Shown here: piece by piece, positions 47,091 through 58,200 of the stretch
Layout of the letters: each line of letters opens with the position of its first letter
Numbering within the stretch: the first letter of the stretch is position 1
Assembly: GCA_035610835.1 (NCBI GenBank)
Contig: CM069454.1
Span: forward strand, 68,210,291-68,274,290
Source: Ophiura sarsii
Taxonomy: Eukaryota; Echinodermata; Ophiuroidea; Amphilepidida; Ophiuridae
Direction: 5' to 3'
Length of the DNA: 64,000 nucleotides
Translations under genes and position numbers: made by a program
Notes under the pieces: generated by a model
The model's input: only the letters and a program-made list of their open reading frames with translations
What the model was told of the DNA's origin: nothing
Databases searched by the model: none

Positions 47091-47325
47091 CCCTTTCCAC
47101 ACGGCAATTAGTTTGACTATAATTATATACAAAATAGATTTTTCAGAAGCCTTTGAAAGTCTCAAGAATTACTGAACCAATACTAGTCATGTTTGTACTT
47201 ATTTTAATGCATTTCTTATGGTGATTCCAGATATAGTGGTGAAATTTAATAATTTTGACATTTTTGAAACATTCTGGGATATTTTGGAACTGTCGTCTGC
47301 AGACGAGTGCCGCATGGAAAGTGTT
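47091..47325. mobile_element. TTAA-flanked MITE, family iv (CCCTTTCCA end)
   Basis: TTAA at 47087-47090 and 47326-47329; CCCTTTCCACACGGCA on the left is mirrored by TGCCGCATGGAAAGTG on the right. CCCTTT-type ends directly inside TTAA are typical of piggyBac-like elements. A truncated reverse copy is at 51233-51440. Confidence 0.75.
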
Positions 47326-47355
47326 TTAACGCTTCAATGTTAATTTTAATAGTTG

Positions 47356-47480
47356 AAATCAACCAAATGGTGTATCCTTGGTGTTAGATGATCATAGATT
47401 AGACTTGTGTCAAGACTTCAAACTAGACTAATCCCTTGCAGTCTTACGCCAATGATAAACCAACCAAACTGTTTGTTGTA
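47356..47480 (+). repeat. 125-bp duplicated block, copy 1
   Basis: Almost identical to 48305-48429 in the same orientation, 949 bp apart (ACCAAATGGTGTATCCTTGG to CCAACCAAACTGTTTGTTGT). A TGTGTGGAGGAAGAGGTTTA dimer lies between them at about 47710-47750. Confidence 0.85.
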
Positions 47481-48304
47481 GTCTGTTCCGTATCTTGGAT
47501 TAAAAGATTGTCCAGCTCAGACCAATCTCAGTACATAAAACAGATATTGACTGTTCCTTATTTGCGGGATAGTAAAACTTATTACCACTCTATATCGTAG
47601 GCCTACATTTTCCCTCGGACCTGAAACTTGGGAAAATTGTAGGCTTATGATCTCTAATAAAAGCATCCTGTGGGAATAGTTGTTGCTAGTTGTGATTATT
47701 GTGAAGGGGATGTGTGGAGGAAGAGGTTTATGTGTGGAGGAAGAGGTTTAAATGTGCATGGTCTAAAAGGTTGGTCTCAATGTCCAAATATGGTCAACAT
47801 TTAATTAGCAAGTAAATATTGGTGCTTTTGAGCTGTTAGTCAACAAAACCGATTCAGTTCCCTTTCTTGAAAATAAGCTTTCTCCCAATTTCACAAGTGT
47901 TAGATAATGTCAATTTTTCTGTAAATGGACAAAGATTTTATAAATAAAGAATTGTGGTAATGGTTATTCCCTTAACCTCCCGCAAGGGTTTGTCTTGGAC
48001 TTAGTTCTGCATGTAGTCATTATTTTATTTATTTTTAGCAGGGGATCTATGTGAATGTGTTTTGCATCTTTTAATGAATCAGACAATGAGATATCTCCCA
48101 TTTTTAAAGTGTAAATTATTATTTTTAAATATGAAAGATCAACATTTTGTTTGACACATTTAATATTAGAGATAAAAGGATCATTTTAATATCCCGAGAC
48201 AAGCCCTTGTTTGGGGTGGAGTGGTGTGGGGTCAGGAATGGGGGAGAGAGTCAGGGTGACCTTATTTCATCCTGTCTTTTAACATTTACCAAAAACTTTG
48301 ACAT

Positions 48305-48429
48305 TGAAACCAACCAAATGGAGTATCCTTGGTGTTAGATAATCATAGATTAGACTTGTGTCAAGACTTCAAACTAGACTAATCCCTTGCAGTCTTACGC
48401 CAATGATAAACCAACCAAACTGTTTGTTG
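48305..48429 (+). repeat. 125-bp duplicated block, copy 2
   Basis: Second copy of 47356-47480, about 98% alike by eye. A local duplication rather than an obvious mobile element, since no inverted ends or tail are seen. Confidence 0.85.
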
Positions 48430-48937
48430 TGTATCTTGGTTTAAAGCAATGATCATTGATCACCTGTAATAAATATGTGTAGATTCATTTTAATTTTATA
48501 ATAAATGTATATTTATAAATATATAAAGCTATCATCAGCAGTGTCTCTTTGAGATAAACATTGTTGGATAAAACAAAGAATGTGGCGGTACATACATATG
48601 GAACATATTTTCTCCTCTCGTTTTAGATAATAACACAATGCTTAATATGAAATAAAACTCACTGCGTTCAGTGCAAAGTGGAATGTGTAACCCCATATTT
48701 TGTTGCCATGTAACAATTATATAGGTTTGTTGAAGGAGATGTGTCAAGTTTTAGTGTATACACTATAGTTTTCTCAGTATGTTCACTGTAGAGTTGTTTT
48801 ATTGCCCCTTTGGTCTTCTCTAATGTATATTTCTTAAAAGGGTCAAAAGGTCACGTTCCATTTTTTACTGAACGGGTTATATATAGACGTATTTCTCTTT
48901 GTAGAAAGCCAGATTTTATTCCGAAGTACTAGAAAAT

Positions 48938-48943
48938 AATAAA
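48938..48943 (+). terminator. candidate poly(A) signal
   Basis: AATAAA after a T-rich stretch. It could terminate CIC if the 3' UTR is about 6 kb; otherwise it is fortuitous. Confidence 0.25.
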
Positions 48944-49557
48944 GCAATGATGAACCAAAGTTTATGAGTGTCTGTTCTTTTTATGGGGATTGTGTCGGTG
49001 TGGTAGAGAAAAGAGACATAGGGTGAGGAGGGGAGGAAGGTTTAGGTTGTGTTAGAGGGTGGTTAAGGCCACGAAAAAACACTGTTCTATGTGCAAACAG
49101 ACCTCTCAGGGTCGGTTGGTCAGGCTTTTTTGTTTGTTTTGAAAGAAGAAAAAAATATATAGCTGGGGGGAGTCAGGCCTGTAATACAAGGGATTGTTGT
49201 GGCGTATGGGATGCATTTGAGGAGGGAAGGTCTGTTGAAGAGAAGGGTTGGGAGTGGTGGTGGAAGTGGTAGGGTTGAGGACACGGGTTTAGAGGTGGAT
49301 GAAAACATACTTCCTTCAAATAAAATCCAACTTGGATGATTCCTTTCATTTCTGTGTGCTCTATACACTATTAATCCTAAAAAGAACACTGTACACTCCA
49401 TTCTAAATTAACACATTTCTTACCGATTCATACAGACAAATGTGACCTGACACAAAATCCAGACATTTACATTTTGAGATTTTTGAAGATTGAAATGCTT
49501 GGTATAAAACAAGCTTTAATATGATGCATCTAATGTAAACGTTGTACTTTGGTTGTC

Positions 49558-49638
49558 CGGAGTAATTCTGTTATACCCTTCACAGAGGTATTCATAGTGC
49601 ATGATTTTTAAAAACGACGCATACTACCGATGTTGCCG
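49558..49638 (+). repeat. 80-bp dispersed repeat, copy 2
   Basis: Match to 38316-38396 with a handful of substitutions. Shortly before it, 49073-49195 holds family X motifs (GACCTCTCAGGGTCGGTTGG). Confidence 0.65.
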
Positions 49639-49818
49639 GTTGTCCTCTATTTTTCTCAAAACAACAAACAAAACAAGAAATATCTAGCATTGCATTTATT
49701 TCATAAACTTTTAACCCCTTTATGCAAGTGCAGGTGGTGTTTTATAAAGTTATACATCAGCCTTGACATATACATGTATGGGTGAAATGCTCAGTCAAAT
49801 ATATGTATATACACGCAG

Positions 49819-50183
49819 TAGTGGAAATACCCACATGACTTTCCACCCGGGGTTGACTAGAAACTACACACTTTCTGGACTTACACTATTTCTAATGTAG
49901 ACAGTTAGCGTATGTTCTAACCCAACATTTACAAAAATAAATAAATCAGTTGAAAAAAGGTTCCTAGTGGGAATCGAACCATGGACCTTCGCATTGTAAA
50001 GCATGTGAGTCCACCACTAGACTAGTGAGGGGTGAACTTGCCAAGACATGATTTTAATCGCTCTTATTATTACGGAAAAAAAGCTATACTACTGTTATGA
50101 TCAGTACATACAATAATATTAATAGAGCTGCGACACACATGATCGTCAACCCCGGGTGGAAAGTCATATGAGTATTTCCACTA
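49819..50183. mobile_element. TIR element carrying a tRNA-Val-like unit
   Basis: About 39 bp at each end are inverted: TAGTGGAAATACCCACATGA then CTTTCCACCCGGGGTTGAC, mirrored at 50145-50183 with two changes. The interior contains the tRNA-like sequence annotated separately. Confidence 0.8.
49956..50035 (-). pseudogene. tRNA-Val(TAC)-like pseudogene or SINE head
   Basis: On the minus strand: D-arm/A-box TAGTCTAGTGGTGGACTCA, anticodon region GCTTTACAATGC (anticodon TAC), B-box GGTTCGATTCC, a GGAACC acceptor-3' strand, then T6, a pol III stop. The 5' acceptor strand does not pair with the 3' strand, so a functional tRNA is unlikely. Confidence 0.6.
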
Positions 50184-50725
50184 CTACATATATAATGTTG
50201 AAGCACCAAAGATCTTTCAGACACTCCCTAAACATGTTTCTCCTGAAGCCCCAATACCCTAAACAAGTATTTTGTGAGTTGAAGGAATGGGCCTAAAGCA
50301 CCAACAGTGTTAACAATGAGTGTGGGGTGACTGTAAATCATAAGCTCCGGGGAATATCACAAATTCACACTAAGCTAAATAAGGCACATTGATTAACCAA
50401 TTAATTGATAAAAATGTTTGCACATGATAACTACCAAATCAGCTTCACATTTTGTGGCCTGTTGTAGTTCAACATAAACAGTGCAAAACTGACTTGATTC
50501 AAATTCACTGTGGTTGAGCAATAAACACAATACAAAATGTATAGACATTCACTGGCTAATATTCTCAAGGGTGAAAAAACCAAAATAAGTGCTACCCAGT
50601 GATTGCTACAATAATAGTATTTCCACTAATTTCACTCATGAATACAATTGTCTTAAATATCAAAAGTGAAGGATATTTCACTTTGTATTTCCATCCCACA
50701 CAGGTGATTTAAACCAGTGATTTAA

Positions 50726-51100
50726 AGGTATATTATGTGATCTTTTCCAGGGGACGCCCTTAATCCTTGAAAAAAGATTGAAAGCAGATTTTCTTGCAGT
50801 TTTACTTTTCTGATCATAAATCATAAATATATTCCAAGTTACAGAGGGATACAATTCCTAATAACCTCAAAATCATGGTTTTAGAGTGAATTTAGAGTAA
50901 AATTTGAAAAAATAGATTGTACCGCTCGGTACAATCTATTTTCAAACCATGATTTTGAAGTAATTAGGAATCATATCGATCTGTAACTTAAAAGATCTTT
51001 ATGATTTATGATCAAAAATGCAAATCCGCAAGAAAATCTGCTTTCATAGTAAAAATCAATGATAGAGGGCACTACTTGGAAAAGATCACATAATATGCCT
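50726..51100. mobile_element. TTAA-flanked fold-back MITE, family i, complete
   Basis: TTAA at 50722-50725 and 51101-51104. Ends AGGTATATTATGTGATC and GATCACATAATATGCCT. The centre is a perfect palindrome around ATAGATTGTACCG/CTCGGTACAATCTAT. Confidence 0.9.
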
Positions 51101-51232
51101 TTAATGTGATATAGAATAAATGTACTCTATTGTACGTGACAAATGTGTATGTTCCTCATGTCAAAATGGACATGTTGGTGGCATAGTTCAAATCAGAGTA
51201 ATTAATACCAGTGTTCAGAGAACAAATTCTAA

Positions 51233-51440
51233 GCCTTTTACACTTTCCACGCGGCAGGCGTCTGCAAATGGCATTTCAAAATTTCACAAAATGTTTCAAA
51301 AATGTCACAATTAATTAAATTCATCACCATATTTGGAATCACCGTGATAAATGCATTAAAATAAGTACAAACATGCCTAGTATTGGTCCAGTAATCCTTG
51401 AGATACGACTTTGAAAGTTGGGAAAGGTTTCTGAAAAATC
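51233..51440 (-). mobile_element. TTAA MITE family iv, truncated copy
   Basis: ACACTTTCCACGCGGCAGGC and the following 190 bp are the reverse complement of 47140-47325. The far end is lost at the neighbouring inverted repeat. Confidence 0.65.
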
Positions 51441-51456
51441 TGTTTTGTTTATTTGA

Positions 51457-51685
51457 GGGTTGAGTGCGCTAGAAGGCCGTAACTCAATTTTTGGGCAAAT
51501 TGATATTTTGGTACAAAAATAATATGTATAACCTAGATTTTCAGAACCATGAAGAGATAACTCATAAACCACTCTTGATTTGACTAAAATTAGAGTTATA
51601 AGTTGGGTGCTACAGTGTATTGTAAGTTGATTTTCTCAAAATAGCATTTTTGAGTTACGACCTTCTGGCGCTCAACCCTTGATAT
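51457..51685. mobile_element. small inverted-repeat element GGGTTGAG
   Basis: GGGTTGAGTGCGCTAGAAGG and CGTAACTCAA on the left are mirrored by TTGAGTTACGACCTTCTGGC and GCTCAACCC on the right. It abuts the truncated family iv copy. Confidence 0.7.
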
Positions 51686-52771
51686 GGTAAAACTTAAAGC
51701 CACATGAAAGTGTTAACATGATGCCTAGTTGAAAGAAATCAGGTTATAGAAACACAAAATATGATTCCAAAGAGCATAATTTTCCCTTTAATTTCTTTAT
51801 ATTACATCAACTTTATTTGGTCTCTCTCAGAAAAAGAATGGATGTTTTGCCGACAAACATATCCTTTTTTGATGCGATTCTACAATTGATATGACTTTGC
51901 AGAGAAGGGCCACTCATTTAGTGGCAAGCGTTCTAACATGAGATGTGAAGCAGGCATATATACTATTTCTACACATACTGATATAAGTATATCATAGGAC
52001 CACAACAAAACATTGTTGGTTGCCCTCAAGTGCTAAAACTTTGAAATTGGGTCAGTCAGAATATTTAAAAAAAAGAAATTTGGCTGAAAAATAATGGTTT
52101 ATGTCAAGACAAAATTGGTATAGGCCCACATGTCAATTTATCTAATGTTTCTAGTGTGATAATAGTCTAAAAACACCAGTTAGTGAAGCTAACTTATTCG
52201 TTTCAAGCAAGAAATAGTAACATTTAGACACTTGAAGGACATCTTAAATCTAAAAAAAAAAAATCGGTCGCTGAGGGCAACACAACTCTTTTTTTTGGCC
52301 TTATTATTTGACTAAAAAATAGACATACTTGAAATTATACTATATTTATCAGAGAATGGGTATGTAATGTAATATCTACAGCATGATAATATAATATTTA
52401 CAGTATGATATAAACAGTATTTCTAAGAAGCTCTTTCTTTAAAATCTAGTCAAAGTGTCAAAGAGTAAAATAAAATAAACAATATATGTACCAACATTTG
52501 AATTTTTATATATGTTATCCTATAACTTAATAACTACATTCTTATGAGTTGGTTATATAATTCTTAAAGTTTTGAATTGTTTTTTGAAAGCACACTAAAT
52601 GATGGGAATACTACCCGGATCTCTAGTTAAGTAATCCTCAACACCATACAAAGTATTCTGAGCTTGCACTATGAAAATCATGATAATGATCAAAGGCAAG
52701 AAAATGTTCCGTAAGTCCAATATTATGTGGCAAGCAGAATGGTCTATCTTCAGTTGGTCGACCAAAAACCC
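51686..52771. other. intergenic, nothing recognised
   Basis: AT-rich sequence without a supported gene on either strand. Confidence 0.4.
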
Positions 52772-52978
52772 CAACCCTGTTCTACGGGGGAGAGGGGGGG
52801 GAGGGGGGAGGGGGGAACCAGCGGACCTCTCAGGTAGGGTTCGCCAGTCAGACTTTTTCAAAATGACATAAAATCACAAAAATCTGAAAACATTTTGTGT
52901 TGTGTATTGCAGATGAAATTTCCCCCCATATAAAAAAATCTGGGGCAGTCAGGAAGTCAGGCCTGTAGAACAGGGTTG
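52772..52978. mobile_element. MITE of family X, with G-rich block
   Basis: Ends CAACCCTGTTCTAC and GTAGAACAGGGTTG are perfect complements and enclose the family motif GACCTCTCAGG and GTCAGGCCTG. Confidence 0.7.
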
Positions 52979-53164
52979 TTCCCTGTCACCTTAAACGTGA
53001 ATTTACATGTGGATTTAAGTCATCCTTGCCCTCCCCAAGTGGCTGACATCCTAATAATTTGTACTAAACTACTGCGGTATGCATAGTATATCATTTAAAC
53101 CTGTTTTAATAGGTTTAAAAAATAGCTTGGCCCCTAACCCTCCCTTGGCCCCCTCCCCCTTCCA

Positions 53165-53396
53165 CTGTGGTCTGGTATACGGTATGACCTTGTCAGACAG
53201 GTTGGCCAATCATTTGCGATGTACTACTGTGGTCTGGTATACGGTATGACCTTGTCAGACAGGTTGGCCAATCATTTGCGATGTACTACTGTGGTCTGGT
53301 ATACGGTATGACCTTGTCAGACAGGTTGGCCAATCATTTGCGATGTACTACTGTGGTCTGGTATACGGTTTGACCCTGTTGTACAGGTTGGCCAAC
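53165..53396 (+). repeat. 62-bp minisatellite, four copies
   Basis: Units begin CTGTGGTCTGGTATACGGTA at 53165, 53227, 53289 and 53351. The first three are identical by eye, the fourth has diverged. Confidence 0.92.
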
Positions 53397-53705
53397 CATG
53401 GTGCGTGTATACTGTAAATAAACAAAGAAAAAGAACATGAAGAAAATATAAAACAAATGTCAAATATCTTAGTTTCTTAGGTCCAGTGTGTATTTTGTAT
53501 TATTTCATCCCTTTGTTGATCATCAGACCTTTGTTTAGTCACTAATGAGAGTTACAGACTTGACAGTCATCATGATGGACTGAAAATTTGAAATCCTTGA
53601 CAAGCAGGAGAGACCATGTGTGATTGGTTAGCAAAATTCTGTTATGTAAACAAATTACCCTCTGTGAAAATATGAGGTCAGTAGAGGGCAGGATAAATAG
53701 CTACA

Positions 53706-54870
53706 TAAAATACCACAGCAACTGTATACTGGTAGCCCCCATACTTACAGCAACTGTATACTGGTAGCCCCACCCCAATACTACAGCAACTATAGCAATA
53801 CTGTATACTGGTAGCCCCCCCCCCCCCCCTCCCCATACTACAGCCACTGTATACTGGTAGTCCCTCCATACTACAGCACTGTATACTGGTAGCCCCACCC
53901 CAATACTACAGCAACTGTAAACTGATACCCCCCATACTACAGCAACTGTATACTGGTAGCCCCACCCCAATACTACTGCAACTGTAAACTGATACCCCCC
54001 CCCCCATACTACAGCAACTGTATACTGGTAGCCCCACCCCAATACTACCGCAACTGTAAACTGATACCCCCCATTCTACAGCAACTGTATACTGGTAGCC
54101 CCACCCCAATACTACAGCAACTGTAAACTGATACCCCCCATTCTACAGCAACTGTGTACTGGTAGCCCCACCCCAATACTACAGCAACTGTAAACTGATA
54201 CCCCCCCCCCCATTCTACAGCAACTGTATACTGGTAGCCCCACCCCAATACTACAGCAACTGTAAACTGATACCCCCATTCTACAGCAACTATATACTGG
54301 TAGCCCCCATACTATAGTAACTGTATACTGGTAACCCCCCCCCATACTACAGCAACTGTATACTGGTAGCCCCCCCCCCCCCCCCTCCCCACTACAGCAA
54401 CTGTAAACTGATACCCCCATACTACAGCAACTGTATACCGGTAGCCCCACCCCAATACTACAGCAACTGTAAACTGATACCCCCCATTCTACAGCAACTG
54501 TATACTGGTAGCCCCACCCCAATACTACAGCAACTGTAAACTCATACCCCCCATTCTACAGCAACTGTATACTGGTAGCCCCACCCCAATACTACAGCAA
54601 CTGTAAACTGATACCCCCATACTACAGCAACTGTATACCGGTAGCCCCCATACTATAGTAACTGTATACTGGTAACCCCCCCCCCCATACTACAGCAACT
54701 GTATACTGGTAGCCCCCCCCCCCCCAATACTACAGCAACTGTAAACTGATACCCCCATACTACAGCAACTGTATACCGGTAGCCCCCCATACTATAGTAA
54801 CTGTATACTGGTAACCCCCCCCCCCCCATACTACAGCAACGGTATACTGGTACTCCCCCCCCCCCCCCCC
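53706..54870. repeat. 1.2-kb minisatellite with two alternating subunits
   Basis: Over 30 units of CTACAGCAACTGTAWACTG followed by C-rich spacers. Two versions alternate: GTATACTGGTAGCCCCACCC and GTAAACTGATACCCCCC. C runs of varied length interrupt it. On the minus strand the units give open frames (YQYTVAVV-type) by chance. The array sits in the inferred intron or 3' side of the minus-strand beta-trefoil gene. Confidence 0.95.
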
Positions 54871-55055
54871 CTCCCCATTTTGTCAGTATATCTCATTGTG
54901 CATGATCATGAAAGGCACTACATGTTGATCTAATAGTTAGTTTGGGAGTAGGTGATTATAATGACATGGAACTTGGTATCTCACCCCATATTTGATCATT
55001 ATCTGACCCATTGTTTTATATCCCAATACCATCCCTCCAACATTAGGATACTTAC

Positions 55056-55232
55056 AAGTAGTGTTACAGAGAAGCGTGTGCTCTCATCTTTTGACCGGCA
55101 AAGTTTGCATGATTTGATCTGTCCCGTCGGTAGAACACCGATATGCGTTCCAGGTTCAGCTAGAGATTCAAATGTTATGAAGCCTTTGGAAGTCTCGTGA
55201 AGACGAAACTTGCAATGAAAGTCACCGACACC
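55056..55232 (-). CDS. beta-trefoil gene, exon c
   Basis: 177 bp, 59 codons, phase 0/0. Contains HCKFRLHETSKGFITFESLA and GVLPTGQIKSCKLCRSKDES. Clear coding character with a good polypyrimidine tract (GTATTTTTGCCTGTAG). The best-supported exon of this gene. Confidence 0.6.
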
Positions 55233-58200
55233 CTACAGGCAAAAATACAATATTTCAAAATGTAATTTCATGTTTGCTATCACCAAAAGAAGCAATTCTT
55301 AATTATAGGGATATTTTTAAGAAATGTTCAAAGTTAATCAGCTTATTTGAACTTGTTTTCAAAGTGAAAGGAAAATGCCAGCAATGTTAAATTATATCAT
55401 TTGCATTAAATGCATTATACATTAAATCCATAAATCATATGAGGAAAAGTTGGTTAAATTGAAATATTTTCCAAACAATTGTTCCCAGGGTTTCCTCATT
55501 GACTACACACTGTTCAAAATGAAGCTCCCAGATTACAGTTAGGTTTTTTAATTTGATTTAGTTCCTGTTATTCAATTGCATGATGAATGAAATGGTACGT
55601 CCATGTTTGCACAGACAAATTAGAGGAAATGGACTCTGAAAATTGGTTGGATCTTTCTAGCTAAGCTGCAAGTTGAAAAAGGAAATATGGTCGTTGTAAG
55701 GAAAAGTTCCAGTCACTTGATAGAGGGAACAAACCCCAATTGGGTACATTGGCCTGGTAAGAGAGTAGATAGATTTGTCCAGAGGGTAAACATGCAGAAT
55801 TTGACACCATTTTCTTTATTATTGGTAAAAGCTGTTAAAGGAGGTGTCCAGCAAGTACAACATTGTGCATTATTTGTTAGAAAAATAATTATCGAGCCCA
55901 ACTTTCGTAAATATATAGAACAAAACATCCTACTCATCACAAAAATAAATAAAAACTGCCATCTCTCAACATGCAATTTTTAAAATTTGTGGCGATCGAA
56001 AGTCCCGGTGTAGATGACGTCATGGTAATTGGTGCTCATATTTACGCATGTTCATTGTATAACTATGACTTCATGTACACCGGAACTTTCAATCACAGCG
56101 AATTAAAAAAATGTGCATGTTAAGTTTTTATTCGTTTTCGTCATAAGTATATTTTTGTTCTATATAATTACGCAATTTCGGCTCAATAATTATTTTTCTA
56201 ACATGATATAATGCAAGAGGTTGTGCTTGCTGGACACGTCCTTTAAGAGGATTAAGGCTGCACCCCCTCCTCCTCCCTGCAGTAAGGGTGTTAAGCTACT
56301 ACCTCTCTAACAAGTACTACTTACAGAACAGCTTAGTATCCCATTTTTGATAGTCAGGAATTTATTCTGGGTTGCCAAATTCCGCAAGGTTACTATGTTG
56401 TTTCCGGTATTGACTACCATGAACTGAGCTGTAAAACAGAAAATTAATTTGTATAGATGATTCATGATTGTCTGATACTGTAGGAGAACCTTATCTTCCT
56501 GCCACCCATTATTAAAGGTATATTATGTGATCTTTTTCAGCCCTCAATCCTCCAAAAATAATTGGAAGCAGATTTTCTTTTCTGATCATAAATCATAAAT
56601 ATATTTCAAGTTACAGAGTGATACGAATCCTAATAACCTCAAAATCATGGTTTAAAGAGTGAATTTAGAGTAAAATTTGAAAAATAGATTGTACCGCTCG
56701 GTACAATCTATTTTTCAAACCATGATTGTGAAGTAATTAGGAACGTATCGATCTGCAACTTATAAGATCTTTATGATTTATGAACAAAAATGCAAATCTG
56801 CAAGAAAATCTGCTTTCATAGTAAAAATCAATGATAGAGGGCGCTACTTGGAAAAGATCTAAGACATCTATTGCTGGGACATGACAAAAAACCCATTCTA
56901 TACTTCCCATCTCTCTTCCCAATTTCATCTCCCTCCTCCTCATCATACCTAGAGCAGGCATTCTCAACTGGTGGCGCGTGTGCCATTTGTGACGCTTTGA
57001 GGCAGTCAAATTGGCGCGCAGCCAACAACAATAAAAGAATTTAAAAAAGAAAAGAGAGTCAAAGTTTTTGTATTTGTATAAATGGGCGTAAAAACGTTCG
57101 TACATGTATCTGAAAGTCACTAATAACAGACAGTTAAGGAAGGAAGTCTTAATTTATTACTTTTTCATCAAACAAATCTTGTACAAAAAAGGGTAAAAAT
57201 GAGGAAATCTGAGCCTCTCAAACCCCTAAAATCCATGAGCTTTGCCTCCTGGACCCCCACCGGGGGCCCTATGGCGGCCCCTGGACCCCTCTCGTTAGTT
57301 GCTCCGCTCGCAATGTCAGTGGCACTTCTTGATTACTAATATTTGGAAAATTGGCACTTCATAAAAGTTAGTTAAGAAGGCCTGCTCCAGAGGGTTATTT
57401 ACCTCTATGTAAGGCAAAAAAAAAGAAAGTTTGTCTTAAATGACATGAGAGACTGAAAATCGAATGCGGTCTGCAGATTTTTTTTTCTTCTTCAATTAAG
57501 ACCTGATCGTCATTTGTTTGGCCAAAAAGTTGGATTTTGCAAGATTCTTTTGAGAAAATTGAAGAAAGAAAAAAAATTGGAAAACATTTGAGACAAACCT
57601 TTTTTTTGTTGGCCTAATGCTGGCACACAACAAATAGCATTCTTCTTGACACACTCCTGCTCACCCCCTTTACCCACCCAAAATATACTTACAGTCAGTT
57701 CACACCAGTAGTAGGTTAGTATCTACACTTCCATTATTTAAAGATCTAAGATATTTATTGTCAACACTTCTTATCTCCCTCCCCCCCCCCATCCCTGGAA
57801 GGGGTTACCGCAAGAGTGTACATACAGTCAGCTCCAGTTTGTACCCCTGAAGAATCAACGCTTCCATTGGGTAAAGATCTACAATATTTATTGCCGACAC
57901 TTCGTATCTCCCCTCCCCCATCCCTGAATTGTGCTTACCCAAGAGTGTACCTACAGTCAGCTCCAGTTTGTACCCTTGCAGAATCAACGCTTCCATTGGG
58001 TAAAGATCTAAGATATCTATTTCCGATACTTATTATATCCCCCTCCCCTTCCCTGGAGTGTGCTTACCCCAAGAGTGTACTTACAGTCAGCTCCAGTGGG
58101 TACCCCTGCAGAATCAACGCTTCCATTGGGTAAAGATCTAAAATATCTATTACTGGCGCATGACAAAAACTGTAAGATATTGTTAGTGGCAAACAGGTCC

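Larger units (their letters stand above)
42802..48960 (+). other. CIC 3' flank, possible long 3' UTR
   Basis: No coding exon seen on either strand. AATAAA occurs at 44815-44820 and at 48938-48943; the second precedes AAGCAATGATGAACC and could end a long 3' UTR. The stretch contains element Q, a degenerate tandem array, a TTAA MITE and a 125-bp duplication, listed separately. UTR extent cannot be set without transcripts. Confidence 0.35.

Noticed and set aside
49120..49440. Minus-strand ORF and a GTAAG donor near 49420, as a further exon of the beta-trefoil gene
   Set aside because: The ORF overlaps family X repeat sequence and the putative exon would be under 30 bp without a convincing acceptor.
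49956..50035. Functional tRNA-Val gene
   Set aside because: The acceptor strands do not pair and the D-arm has changes; kept only as a tRNA-like pseudogene.
53678..54522. Minus-strand frames of 60-136 codons with YQYTVAVV-type repeats
   Set aside because: Produced by the 1.2-kb minisatellite; frames shift with the C-run lengths.
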